A stretch of 64,000 nucleotides of DNA from Firmicutes bacterium UBA1191 (GTDB lineage Bacteria > Bacillota > Clostridia > Peptostreptococcales > Anaerovoracaceae): the NCBI GenBank assembly GCA_002310095.1, contig DBYH01000026.1, positions 102,566-166,565 on the forward strand, in the 5' to 3' direction. Positions 16,515-24,832 of this stretch are shown here, piece by piece. A program made the position numbers and the translations under genes. A model generated the notes under the pieces. It made no database searches. It saw only the letters and a program-made list of their open reading frames with translations, and was not told where the DNA came from. The first letter of the stretch is position 1. Each line of letters opens with the position of its first letter.

Positions 16515-16538
16515 TCCATGCAAATTGGACTAGATTCG

Positions 16539-16571
16539 AAAGGGACAAGGCATTCGTGCTTTGTCCTTTTC
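16539..16571 (+). terminator. Terminator of the redox operon
   Basis: AAAGGGACAAGGC pairs with GCTTTGTCCTTTT (two G-T wobbles), loop ATTCGT. The T-rich end of the 3' arm also supplies the -35 region of the next promoter. Confidence 0.8.
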
Positions 16572-16589
16572 ACTTGTTGGATATATAAT
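16561..16589 (+). promoter_or_regulatory. Promoter of the cation efflux gene, overlapping the terminator
   Basis: TTGTCC (16561-16566), 17-base spacer, perfect TATAAT (16584-16589). Confidence 0.65.
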
Positions 16590-16611
16590 AGAGGCTGTAA
16601 GGATCATTGAC

Positions 16612-17778
16612 ATGAAAGAATTTCTCTGGAGAAAATTCGTAAAGGATTACGAAAACTACAAAGACCCTGAAGTAAGGGACAGATACACCAGGCTTACGGG
16701 AACGCTGGGCATTCTGACCAACAGCTTTCTGTGCGTTGTAAAAATCATACTCGGCATTGCAATCAATTCCATTGCGGTGATTGCTGACGGAGCCCACGAC
16801 ATGGCTGACTCCGTAGCCGCGCTTATCACACTCATCGGAGCGCGCATAGCCAGAAAGCCGGCGGACAAGGACCATCCATACGGCCACGCCAGGGTGGAGT
16901 ATCTGGCCAGTCTTGTGGTGTCGGCAATTATCCTGATCGTCGGATTCGAACTGCTGAAGAATTCCATCGACAAGTGCATTCATCCGCAGCCTACGGCGTT
17001 CTCATGGCTCATGGTCGCATTCATGCTTTTCGCGATACTGCTGAAAGGATCTCAGGCACTGTTTACCATCGCGACGGGCAGGCATATCAAATCTCTTCCG
17101 GTAATAGCCGCCGGAACGGACAACAGAAACGATGTGATTTCGAGTATAATCATAGTCATCGGAATGCTCATCCACAAATTCGCCGGAGTGAATCTGGACG
17201 GCTACATGGGATGTATAGTTTCCCTGTTCATACTGTACTCGGGCATCATGCTCATAAAGGAGACCATCAGCCCGCTTCTCGGCGAGCCGCCTGACAGGGA
17301 GACAGTCGATGAGATGCACGAGATCATCATGGCACATCCTGAGGTCATAGGAGTCCACGACCTGGTCATCTACAACTACGGACCGGGCAGGACCTTCGCA
17401 TCTTTCCACGCCGAGGTTGACTCCAGGGGTGATATTCTCGAGATACACGATGTCATAGATCAGATCGAGCAGGAACTGATGGAGAAGATGAGTATCAACG
17501 CGGCCTGCCACATGGATCCGATCGTGGTCAACGATCCGATCAGAATAAAGATGAAGGACGTTATCGCAAAGGCAATAATGGACATCGACGGAGTAGAGAG
17601 TTACCATGACCTGCGTGTGGTTCCGGGGAAGACCCACACCAACATTATTTTTGATCTGGTGCTCACGCCGGGAACGAAGACGAAGAAGGAAGATATCAGA
17701 CAGCGCCTGGTTGAGGCGGTAAAGGAGGAGGGTGACCAGTACGAGGTGGTCATCAACTTCGATCAGTCATTCATATAA
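16612..17778 (+). CDS. Cation diffusion facilitator (CDF) family metal efflux protein
   Basis: 388 residues from the ATG at 16612 (TAAGGATC upstream; an earlier in-frame TTG lies inside the promoter). There are six predicted membrane helices. Motifs are ADGAHDMADS in helix 2, DHPYGHARVEYLASLVV between helices 2 and 3, and AAGTDNRNDVISS in helix 5, then a cytoplasmic dimerisation domain from ~220 (ETVDEMHEIIMAHPEVIGVHDL) and an extra C-terminal stretch. The metal-site pair reads HxxxD in helix 2 and DxxxD in helix 5, between classic Zn and Mn types, so Zn, Fe or Mn export cannot be decided. It is 14 bases upstream of the first saccharopine-dehydrogenase-like gene, possibly co-transcribed. Confidence 0.88.
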   Translation: MKEFLWRKFVKDYENYKDPEVRDRYTRLTGTLGILTNSFLCVVKIILGIAINSIAVIADGAHDMADSVAALITLIGARIARKPADKDHPYGHARVEYLASLVVSAIILIVGFELLKNSIDKCIHPQPTAFSWLMVAFMLFAILLKGSQALFTIATGRHIKSLPVIAAGTDNRNDVISSIIIVIGMLIHKFAGVNLDGYMGCIVSLFILYSGIMLIKETISPLLGEPPDRETVDEMHEIIMAHPEVIGVHDLVIYNYGPGRTFASFHAEVDSRGDILEIHDVIDQIEQELMEKMSINAACHMDPIVVNDPIRIKMKDVIAKAIMDIDGVESYHDLRVVPGKTHTNIIFDLVLTPGTKTKKEDIRQRLVEAVKEEGDQYEVVINFDQSFI

Positions 17779-17791
17779 TAGAGGTGAAGCA

Positions 17792-19108
17792 ATGAAAAAG
17801 ATATTAGTACTGGGAGTTGGCGCCCAGGGAAGCACAGCGGCAAGAAAGTTGGACGCGGAACCGGAAGTTGGCGAGATAATCTGCGCCGATTACGATCAGG
17901 AAGCGGTAGATACGCTGGTAGCCCAGCTTGCAAAGGCAAGGGGAGTTTTTGTTGACGCACACGATCTGGACAGCATAGTCAAAGCGGCCGAGGGAGTGGA
18001 CCTTATCCTGAACGGACTGCCTTTGGAATGCACACAGAATGTACTGGACGCGGCTCTCATCGTGAAGGCCAATTACCAGGACTACGCGGGAACGACAGCT
18101 CTCGGAAAGATGTGGGAGGAGAGCGAAATCGGAAAAGCAGCCATAGCGGCGGGCGATGAGCCGGTCTTCGAAGATCCGGACACTCTCAACTGGTACCGCA
18201 GCCTCCGCTCGATGTTCGAGATATACGGACCGAAGTTCAAGGAAATCGGCAGACTTGCCATATTCGGAACTGGTTCGGCGCCGGGACTCATCTGCGCGGC
18301 AACCAAGTACGCAATGAGATATCTGGACAAGTGCGAGACCATCTACAACTTTGTTTGGGAAGGCGCCATAGCCAAGAGATTCCAGCCTTTCTGGTGGTCG
18401 CCGATAACTGCCCTTACTGACATGAGCGAGATGGCCCTTGCATTCGAGGGAGGAAAACTGATAAATACGCCTGCCTTTGGAAGACCTATAACGAGGCAGT
18501 ATCCGTACATGGAGGAGAGGATAACCTTCCGCGAGCACTGCCACGACGAGCCTCTGCAGTACAGCTTCAATGCCGAAACCCACTTCAAGGGCTGCAAAAA
18601 CGCCTATTTCAAGTACGCGGGAGCGGGGATGGATTTCTGTCAGCCGCTCTACGAGGCGGGGCTGCTCAGCCACGAGGAAGAGGATTTCAACGGGCAGAAG
18701 ATAGTGCCGTTCGACTTTATTCTCAGCCATCTGCCTCACGCGCCGAAGTACGAAGAAGAGATAAAGTCCTTCGTTGAAGAGGGAATGGCTCTCGATTCGG
18801 GATGCATGGTCATTGAGGCCTACGGACGCAAGGGTGATGAAGGCGTTCTCGTCGAGGTTCACGTAATGGCGCCTGGATTCGTGGAGTCCTTTGAGCGGGC
18901 GAAGATGACGGGCGAAATGTACCTGACGGGACAGGGCGGCTACCTGTTCTCGAAACTCTTCATAAACGACAAGTTCGGAGACACGACGGGAGTCATCTCA
19001 TCGGACATGCTCACCGATGATCAGGTGGACGAGTACTTCAGGTACGCCGAAGAGCTGGGAATAACCCTTGACACGAAGATAAAGAAGACCTGGGAGATAG
19101 TCGAATAA
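17792..19108 (+). CDS. Saccharopine dehydrogenase-like oxidoreductase, paralogue 1
   Basis: 438 residues with GAGGTG before the ATG at 17792. An N-terminal Rossmann fold (ILVLGVGAQGSTAARKLD, then IICADYD) is followed by the saccharopine dehydrogenase C-terminal fold (GTGSAPGLICAATKYAMRYL, KRFQPFWWSP, FKGCKNAYFKYAGAG, MTGEMYLTGQGGYLFSKLF). The family makes or splits secondary amines such as saccharopine or carboxynorspermidine using NAD(P)H. Substrate specificity cannot be read here. About 40% of residues appear shared with the gene at 21.1 kb (by eye); this copy carries an insert at about 115-135. No lysine or polyamine pathway gene lies alongside, so the pathway is unknown. Confidence 0.8.
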   Translation: MKKILVLGVGAQGSTAARKLDAEPEVGEIICADYDQEAVDTLVAQLAKARGVFVDAHDLDSIVKAAEGVDLILNGLPLECTQNVLDAALIVKANYQDYAGTTALGKMWEESEIGKAAIAAGDEPVFEDPDTLNWYRSLRSMFEIYGPKFKEIGRLAIFGTGSAPGLICAATKYAMRYLDKCETIYNFVWEGAIAKRFQPFWWSPITALTDMSEMALAFEGGKLINTPAFGRPITRQYPYMEERITFREHCHDEPLQYSFNAETHFKGCKNAYFKYAGAGMDFCQPLYEAGLLSHEEEDFNGQKIVPFDFILSHLPHAPKYEEEIKSFVEEGMALDSGCMVIEAYGRKGDEGVLVEVHVMAPGFVESFERAKMTGEMYLTGQGGYLFSKLFINDKFGDTTGVISSDMLTDDQVDEYFRYAEELGITLDTKIKKTWEIVE

Positions 19109-19169
19109 TACGGCGAGGATTAGTACATTAACGAACGCCGGATAATAAAAGGAGTAACTACTGAAGAAC

Positions 19170-20015
19170 ATGAAATTCGATCTGCATTGTCACACCAGGG
19201 AAGGATCACTTGATTCCAAGGTGTCCATCCTCAAATACATAAGTGAATACAAAAAACTGGGCTACGACGGGTTCATGATCTGCGACCATAATACCTTCAA
19301 CGGATGCAAAGCGTGGGATGAGATCAGGGAATGGCCGGAGCTTAGGGACTTTACTGTAATCCGCGGAATAGAATACGACACCAAGGACGCGGGACATGTC
19401 CTTGTCGTGCTGCCGGATGATGTCTATCTTAGACTGCTGCACATAAGGGGAATGAGACTGCAGAAACTGATTTATGTGGTTCATTCATGTGGCGGAGTGC
19501 TTGGTCTGGCTCATCCTTTCGGCGCGGCGTCATCCTCCGCCATGGGATTCACAGCCATGGACCGCGACCTTATTGATGAACTTGATTTCATCGAGGTGTT
19601 CAACACATGCGAATCGGAACTGTCGAACTATCTGGCAGGCGAACTCGCCAAAAGGTTTGAACTTCCGGGGATCGCGGGCACGGACGCTCACAGGGAAGAG
19701 TACATCGGCATGGCCTGCACGGAGATTGACGCCGACATAAGGTGCAACAACGACTTCATCGAGGCCATCCAGAACGGCGTTGAATTCAGGACGTCGGGCA
19801 CCGAGAGAGAAGAAACCAGCACAGGCAAAGCCAAGGAACACTGGACCGGTGTCGTGGGCTACAAGGTCTACAACCGTGGAATAGCCAAGGCGAGGGTCGT
19901 TCACAGAAAGCTGGGTCACTACAGGCTTACTCACAGCAGCGACATGGCGGATAAATTCCAAAAGAAGTGGAAGGAAGTCAAAAGGGAAGCGAAAGAAAAA
20001 GAATCCGGCGATTAG
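19170..20015 (+). CDS. PHP-domain metal-dependent phosphoesterase
   Basis: 281 residues. All PHP motifs are visible: FDLHCHTREGSLDS (HxH), MICDHNTF (DH), IRGIEYD, LGLAHPFG and GTDAHREEYIG. A basic C-terminal tail of about 70 residues has no domain I recognise. The family hydrolyses phosphoesters such as histidinol phosphate or 3',5'-nucleotides; the substrate here is unknown. The ATG at 19170 is 15 bases past the only ribosome site (GGAG, 19151-19154), while an in-frame CTG at 19161 has ideal spacing, so a CTG start is possible. It lies between the two saccharopine-dehydrogenase-like genes and may act on the same metabolite. Confidence 0.82.
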   Translation: MKFDLHCHTREGSLDSKVSILKYISEYKKLGYDGFMICDHNTFNGCKAWDEIREWPELRDFTVIRGIEYDTKDAGHVLVVLPDDVYLRLLHIRGMRLQKLIYVVHSCGGVLGLAHPFGAASSSAMGFTAMDRDLIDELDFIEVFNTCESELSNYLAGELAKRFELPGIAGTDAHREEYIGMACTEIDADIRCNNDFIEAIQNGVEFRTSGTEREETSTGKAKEHWTGVVGYKVYNRGIAKARVVHRKLGHYRLTHSSDMADKFQKKWKEVKREAKEKESGD

Positions 20016-20020
20016 CCGGA
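19990..20020 (-). terminator. Terminator of the AraC regulator, inside the end of the PHP gene
   Basis: TCCGGC-TAATC-GCCGGA on the minus strand followed by TTCTTTTTCTTTC. The hairpin overlaps the last codons and stop of the convergent PHP gene. Confidence 0.7.
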
Positions 20021-20022
20021 CT

Positions 20023-20991
20023 CTAGGCTTCGAATGTTTTGGCAATATGCCACCGTATAATGAATTTTCTCAGTATTAAAGCGGCGCGCCGGTCAGGCAG
20101 CGTCGTTTCGTTTTTTCTGTTTACGGGATCCCGCAGACACTCCTGGTAGTACTCTTCGTACTGACGACGGTGCTCCGAAGGGGTGCAGCCCCAGAGGTCT
20201 TTGAAGGCCGCGTAGAAGTACTTGGGATCGCTGAATCCGCATTCATATGATATCTCCGCATTAGGCATGTCCGTTGTCAGAAGCAGATCCTCGGCGTGCC
20301 AGCACCTTATATAGTTCACCATGTTGCTGAAGCTGGAGAACACAGTCTTTCCTATGAACTGAGAGAAGTAGTTGCGGTTTATGTTCTCTCGGGCGGCGAG
20401 CTGGGATACTGTGATTTTTGTCTTGTAATTGTCTATGCAGTAGGCCAGAACCCGGTGGAAGCGCTCATAGAGTTCCACGTTCATGTAGTCATCCTGGTTG
20501 TCGTAGTTGAACCAGTTGAAGTACTTTATAAGCACGTCCATGAGCTCTTTAAGAGGCGCCTCGAAACGTCCCGCGTCTTCTACATTGCCTGTGAAGTACT
20601 CGTAGGAGAGAGAAAGGACAATGTCTTTGACCTTCGTCATGGCTTCTTTCTGGTAAGGGTAGAGATGCTGATCCTCGCATGTGAAAAAGACGTACCTGAG
20701 ATACTCCCAGTAAGGCATTTGGGTCAGGTCCAGATGGAAGATGAGGGTAGTATTGTCATCGTCAGACCAGAGACAGTGTATATCTCCGAAGTCTATGGAG
20801 TGGAGCTGACCTGCCTGCAGGGTCGCGGTCTGGTCGGCTGCCTCAAGGTGCACAGTGCCCTCAAGACAATAGACCAGCTCGAGCTCTTTCTCGTGCCGGT
20901 GGGGTACAAGATTCGTCACTTTAGACAGCTCCGCCTGAAAGGGCAGACTGCCTTTGTACTTGAGATCATATTCCTTGAGTTTCATGGGCAT
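20023..20991 (-). CDS. AraC-family transcriptional regulator with cupin sensor
   Basis: 322 residues. The N-terminal cupin-like ligand domain reads VPHRHEKELELVYCLEGTVHLEA and QLHSIDFGDIH; the C-terminal pair of helix-turn-helices reads ITVSQLAARENINRNYFSQF and AEISYECGFSDPKYFYAAFK, ending GCTPSEHRRQYE. It is transcribed away from paralogue 2 across a 141-base gap and towards the PHP gene, so the natural targets are these flanking genes and its inducer is probably the metabolite they handle. Sequence before the ATG shows no clear ribosome site; an ATG six bases further in is an alternative. Confidence 0.88.
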   Translation of the reverse strand: MPMKLKEYDLKYKGSLPFQAELSKVTNLVPHRHEKELELVYCLEGTVHLEAADQTATLQAGQLHSIDFGDIHCLWSDDDNTTLIFHLDLTQMPYWEYLRYVFFTCEDQHLYPYQKEAMTKVKDIVLSLSYEYFTGNVEDAGRFEAPLKELMDVLIKYFNWFNYDNQDDYMNVELYERFHRVLAYCIDNYKTKITVSQLAARENINRNYFSQFIGKTVFSSFSNMVNYIRCWHAEDLLLTTDMPNAEISYECGFSDPKYFYAAFKDLWGCTPSEHRRQYEEYYQECLRDPVNRKNETTLPDRRAALILRKFIIRWHIAKTFEA

Positions 20992-21132
20992 AATGTAACA
21001 TATGTCCGTTATATAGTCAAATTTTAGTTAAAAACACGGCTTGCCGATAAAAAACGGCTATAGCCTTTGCGCGGGAGGCGAGGGATAATTTTGTCAGAGG
21101 ATAGTTAATATATTTACCGGAAGGAGTTTTTC
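20992..21132. promoter_or_regulatory. Divergent control region between the AraC regulator and paralogue 2
   Basis: Contains the perfect 10-base palindrome GGCTATAGCC (21056-21065) beside a GCCG/CGGC short hairpin, a minus-strand TATAAC possible -10, and the strong ribosome site GGAAGGAG before the plus-strand ATG. Consensus -35/-10 pairs are not convincing, as often found at activator-dependent promoters. Confidence 0.45.
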
Positions 21133-22440
21133 ATGGGTAAGCAAGTATTAGTATTAGGAACAGGCGCACAGGGAACGACAGTAGCAAAGAGACTCGACCT
21201 GGAGCCTAATGTTGACAAGATCATCTGCGCTGACTACGACGAAGCGGCCGCGAAGGAACTGGCAGGCGAGCTGACCAAGGCGGAAGGATACTTCTGCGAC
21301 GCGTCAAATAAGGATCAGATAGTTAAGCTGATCGAGGGATGCGATCTGGTCGTGAACGCGCTTCCGCTGGCTTTCGGCAAGAATGTCATCGACGCCGCAC
21401 TGGAAGCAAAGTGCAATTATCAGGACTTTGCCGCACCGGAAGGCTTTGAGGACACATGGGAGAAGTGCATGTACAGACTGCTCGGTGATTACAACGAGAA
21501 GTTCAAGGAGGCCGGCATCCTGGGAATCATGGGAACGGGCTCAGCTCCGGGAACCATGTGCGTAGTGGCCAGAGACACCATGAAGGATTTAGACGAGTGC
21601 GACACGATCTATATGATGGTTTACGAAGGCGTGGAAGCAAAGAGATTCCAGCCTTACTGGTGGTCACCTGTTACAGCCCTGGCCGACATGGACGACCTGC
21701 CTGTAGCGTGGATCGACGGTCAGATGGTGAACACTAAGCCATTCTCACTGCCGATAGAGAGAAATATCGACTATGTCGGTTATCCGGTAAGATTCGTTGA
21801 GCATGCCCACGATGAGCCGTTCTACATCGGTATCCGAGCTGACGAGCTCTTCAAGGGCTGCAAAAACGCCTACTTCAAGTACGGCGGCGTAGGCATAGAG
21901 TTCGCTGAGCCTTTGGCCAGAGCTGGACTGCTCAAGAGAGAGCCTGTCGAGGTAGACGGAGTCATGGTCAACACCCACAACGCGATTCTCAAGGCTCTGC
22001 CTCATCCGCCTCGTTTCGAGCACGAGATCAAGGAGATCATCGACGAAGGCCTCGTATCCGATACAGGCGCATTCGTATGCGAAGCCATGGGCAAGAAGGA
22101 TGGCAAGGACGTACGTGTGGAGTCACACCTTTTCGCGCCGGGATTCGTTGAGTCATTCGAGAAATTCGGCGTAACAGGCGAGCAGTATCTGACAGGACAG
22201 GGCGGATTCCTCTTTACCAAGCTCTTCGTAAACGATCAGCTTGATCAGACGGGATTCATCTCATCCGCGGAGCTCACCGAGGAAGCAAACGACAAGTATC
22301 TTGAGTACGCCGCTGAGCTGGAAATCACAGTTGAGAGAAGGATCGTATGGGACGATCCGTACTACAAAGAGCAGCCTCCTGTAAAGGAGTACAAGCCTTG
22401 GTGGGACGGTCCGACGGTCACTCCGGTAGAGCCGCTCTAA
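21133..22440 (+). CDS. Saccharopine dehydrogenase-like oxidoreductase, paralogue 2
   Basis: 435 residues, start after GGAAGGAG. It has the same architecture as paralogue 1: VLVLGTGAQGTTVAKRLDLEP, IICADYDEAA, MGTGSAPGTMCVVARDT, KRFQPYWWSPVTALADM, FKGCKNAYFKYGGVG, VTGEQYLTGQGGFLFTKLF. It lacks the insert of paralogue 1 and has about 25 extra C-terminal residues rich in Pro and Trp. It is transcribed alone, from the region divergent to the AraC regulator, and ends in a strong terminator. Two diverged copies with a shared neighbourhood suggest either two steps of one pathway or two related substrates. Confidence 0.8.
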   Translation: MGKQVLVLGTGAQGTTVAKRLDLEPNVDKIICADYDEAAAKELAGELTKAEGYFCDASNKDQIVKLIEGCDLVVNALPLAFGKNVIDAALEAKCNYQDFAAPEGFEDTWEKCMYRLLGDYNEKFKEAGILGIMGTGSAPGTMCVVARDTMKDLDECDTIYMMVYEGVEAKRFQPYWWSPVTALADMDDLPVAWIDGQMVNTKPFSLPIERNIDYVGYPVRFVEHAHDEPFYIGIRADELFKGCKNAYFKYGGVGIEFAEPLARAGLLKREPVEVDGVMVNTHNAILKALPHPPRFEHEIKEIIDEGLVSDTGAFVCEAMGKKDGKDVRVESHLFAPGFVESFEKFGVTGEQYLTGQGGFLFTKLFVNDQLDQTGFISSAELTEEANDKYLEYAAELEITVERRIVWDDPYYKEQPPVKEYKPWWDGPTVTPVEPL

Positions 22441-22480
22441 GGGACGGATTTACAAATTAAAGAATTATTGCAATAAAGTG

Positions 22481-22511
22481 CGGAGAGACATTGTTCTCTC
22501 CGTGTTTTTTT
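22481..22511 (+). terminator. Terminator of paralogue 2
   Basis: CGGAGAGA-CATTGT-TCTCTCCG followed by TG and seven T. Confidence 0.9.
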
Positions 22512-22519
22512 GCTATAAT
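22511..22519 (+). promoter_or_regulatory. Extended -10 promoter of thrH, abutting the terminator T run
   Basis: TGC-TATAAT, 32 bases upstream of the ATG; no clear -35. Confidence 0.6.
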
Positions 22520-22551
22520 CTCATACATAATTTATCTAAGGAGACAGAACA

Positions 22552-23166
22552 ATGAGTGAAAACAGAATGAACATTGTGTGCCTTGACATGGAAGGCGTGC
22601 TCGTACCGGAGATATGGATTGCTTTTGCAGAAGAATCGGGGATTCCTGAGCTGAAGAGAACCACCCGCGACGAGCCGAACTACGACAAGCTGATGGAGTA
22701 CAGAATTGCCATCCTCAAGGAGCACGGCCTCGGACTCAATGAGATCCAGGCAGTTATTGCGAAGATAGATCCGCTTCCGGGAGCAAAAGAGTTCCTGGAC
22801 AAGCTGCGCGCCAGGACTCAGGTTCTCATCCTGAGCGACACCTTTGAGCAGTTCGCCATGCCGCTCATGAAGAAGCTCGGATATCCGACGCTGATGTGCA
22901 ACACCCTCGAGGTTGCCGAGGATGGAGAAGTGCTGAAGCATCACATGCGCGTCGAGAAGTCGAAACTGAGCACAGTCAAAGCGCTGCAGACCATTGGGTA
23001 CAATACAATCGCCGCCGGCGACAGCTTCAACGACCTGGCAATGATCCAGGCCAGCAAGGCGGGCTTCCTGTTCAGAAGCACTGAACAGATCAAGAAGGAC
23101 TTCCCGCAGTATCCGGCCTTCGACGAGTTCGATGACCTGTACGAGGCGATTATCGGCGTACTGTAG
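22552..23166 (+). CDS. thrH: ThrH-type phosphoserine phosphatase / homoserine phosphotransferase
   Basis: 204 residues. HAD-superfamily enzyme with nucleophile motif VCLDMEGVLVPEIW (Asp near 11), LILSDTFEQFAMPLM for motif II and AAGDSFNDLAMIQAS for motif IV. The DMEGVLVPE variant and overall length match ThrH, which dephosphorylates phosphoserine and can transfer the phosphate to homoserine. AAGGAGA lies eight bases before the ATG. It is monocistronic between two terminators. A general HAD phosphatase role remains possible. Confidence 0.85.
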   Translation: MSENRMNIVCLDMEGVLVPEIWIAFAEESGIPELKRTTRDEPNYDKLMEYRIAILKEHGLGLNEIQAVIAKIDPLPGAKEFLDKLRARTQVLILSDTFEQFAMPLMKKLGYPTLMCNTLEVAEDGEVLKHHMRVEKSKLSTVKALQTIGYNTIAAGDSFNDLAMIQASKAGFLFRSTEQIKKDFPQYPAFDEFDDLYEAIIGVL

Positions 23167-23186
23167 GGCAGATATTCCGCAACAAC

Positions 23187-23213
23187 AAAACCCGCGTAAC
23201 AGCGGGTTTTATT
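23187..23213 (+). terminator. Terminator of thrH
   Basis: AAAACCCGC-GTAACA-GCGGGTTTT followed by ATT; it ends five bases before the SOS promoter. Confidence 0.88.
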
Positions 23214-23217
23214 GTGC

Positions 23218-23246
23218 TTGACTGTGAGAACAGATGTTCGTATAAT
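23218..23246 (+). promoter_or_regulatory. SOS promoter: LexA box filling the -35/-10 spacer
   Basis: TTGACT (23218-23223), 17-base spacer, TATAAT (23241-23246). The spacer contains GAACAGATGTTC (23228-23239), the Bacillus/Clostridium LexA palindrome GAAC-N4-GTTC. The ATG of the polymerase gene lies six bases after the -10, so the mRNA is probably leaderless. Confidence 0.88.
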
Positions 23247-23252
23247 GTAATC

Positions 23253-24647
23253 ATGGACAGTGAATTCACATACATCTGCATAGATCTGAAGTCTTTTTAC
23301 GCTTCTGTTGAGTGCGTGGAGAGGGGTCTGGACCCGATGACCACAAACCTTGTTGTGGCAGATCCGGAACGCAGCGACAAGACCATCTGTCTTGCCGTTT
23401 CTCCCGCAATGAAGAAGCTGGGCGTGAAGAACAGGTGCCGGGTCTTCGAGATACCCGACGGCATCGACTACATCATGGCCCAGCCGCGCATGCAGAAGTA
23501 CATCGACTACGCCGCGGAGATATACGGCATATACCTCAGATGGTTCTCCAAGGACGACATCCACGTCTATTCCATAGACGAGGCTTTTATTGACGTGACC
23601 CATTATCTCCACGTTTACGGATGCACGCCGAGGCAGCTTGCGGTCAAGGTCATGGAGGAGATAAGCAAAAGCATCGGTGTCAGGGCTGCATGCGGCATCG
23701 GGACCAACCTGTATCTGACCAAAATAGCTCTGGATATTACCGCCAAGCACGCCGAGGACTTCATCGGTGAACTGGATGAGGAGAAATACAGGGAAACTCT
23801 CTGGGATCACAGGCCTCTGACGGATTTCTGGCGAATAGGAGCCGGTACGGCGAAAAAACTCGAGAAGATAGGCGTACACACCATGGGAGAACTGGCTGAG
23901 CTTTCCCTGACAGATGAGAAACTGCTCTATAGCATGTTCGGCGTCGACGCCGAGCTGCTCATCGACCACGCCTGGGGACGGGAACCGGTCACCATGGCGG
24001 ATATCAAGACGTACCAGCCAAAGGACCACAGCGTCACAAGCGGACAGGTCCTCATGAGGGATTACACCTTCGAGGAAGGCAGGACGATAATCAAGGAGAT
24101 GACGGATCAGCTCTGCCTGGACCTGGTCAGAAAGGGCATGACTACTGAATCAGTCACAATATCCGTGGGTTACGCCAAGTCGACCGAACCGGGCCGGGGA
24201 GCCGATGCCATGGGAGGCAGATTCGGCAGATACGGCCACAGGGATGGCGGAACGGTGCGCTTCGAGGGCGGAAGCAGCGAATCCTCGGTCATCGTGCCGG
24301 AAGTGGCTGATCTCTACGACAGGACAGTGGATCACAGCCGCATGATAAGGAGAGTCAACATCTCATGCAACAATGTGCAGGAGGACAGAGGCGCAAGACA
24401 GCTGAATCTCTTCGACATCATGAAAGAGGAAGGCAAAAGCCGGCCGCAGGAGCAGGTTCTGGAGAAGGATCACAAGCTTCAGGAAGCGGAGCTGGCCATT
24501 AAGGATAAATTCGGAAAGAACGCCATACTGAAGGGAATCAACCTGAAGTCTGAGTCGACTGGCAGGGAGAGGAACATGCAGATAGGCGGACACAAGAGCG
24601 GAAACAGCGGAAACAAAGGAGGTAACGGGAATGGACAGAAAGGATAG
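23253..24647 (+). CDS. Y-family translesion DNA polymerase (UmuC/UvrX-like)
   Basis: 464 residues from the ATG at 23253. The catalytic palm motifs are YICIDLKSFYASVECVERGL (metal Asp and steric gate region), VYSIDEAFIDVT (second acidic pair), ACGIGTNLYLTKIALD and a HhH-like WRIGAGTAKKLEKIGVHTMGEL. A C-terminal tail of about 60 residues is Gln/Lys/Gly rich. Relatives copy damaged DNA and are SOS-induced. A longer in-frame reading exists upstream but would start inside the promoter. The gene overlaps the YolD-like gene by 17 bases and heads an operon with uvrB and uvrA. Confidence 0.92.
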   Translation: MDSEFTYICIDLKSFYASVECVERGLDPMTTNLVVADPERSDKTICLAVSPAMKKLGVKNRCRVFEIPDGIDYIMAQPRMQKYIDYAAEIYGIYLRWFSKDDIHVYSIDEAFIDVTHYLHVYGCTPRQLAVKVMEEISKSIGVRAACGIGTNLYLTKIALDITAKHAEDFIGELDEEKYRETLWDHRPLTDFWRIGAGTAKKLEKIGVHTMGELAELSLTDEKLLYSMFGVDAELLIDHAWGREPVTMADIKTYQPKDHSVTSGQVLMRDYTFEEGRTIIKEMTDQLCLDLVRKGMTTESVTISVGYAKSTEPGRGADAMGGRFGRYGHRDGGTVRFEGGSSESSVIVPEVADLYDRTVDHSRMIRRVNISCNNVQEDRGARQLNLFDIMKEEGKSRPQEQVLEKDHKLQEAELAIKDKFGKNAILKGINLKSESTGRERNMQIGGHKSGNSGNKGGNGNGQKG

Positions 24648-24828
24648 GGCGAAGCAGTTCATGCCTTTTGCGGCGGTAACGGGGCTCGAGGAGGCCCTTC
24701 GCCAAAAAGAACAGGAAGTAGAGGCCGATTATGGTATAATCAATCGTGACGTGCATTATGAGCCTTTTGAGGACGACGAACCCTTTGAAAAGGAGTACAG
24801 AGGCGTCATAAACATAGGAGAGGACTAG
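24631..24828 (+). CDS. YolD-like protein
   Basis: 65 residues with GGAGG just upstream inside the polymerase gene. The N-terminal DRKDRAKQFMPFAAVTGLEEAL is characteristic of YolD-like proteins, small partners almost always encoded beside Y-family polymerases in Firmicutes. Their biochemical role is unclear; control of polymerase activity has been suggested. It sits four bases upstream of uvrB, so it belongs to the same SOS transcript. Confidence 0.88.
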   Translation: MDRKDRAKQFMPFAAVTGLEEALRQKEQEVEADYGIINRDVHYEPFEDDEPFEKEYRGVINIGED

Positions 24829-24832
24829 GAAC

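Noticed and set aside
23214..23252. Upstream TTG start for the Y-family polymerase
   Set aside because: It would put the start codon inside the -35/LexA-box promoter; the family N terminus begins at the ATG 23253.
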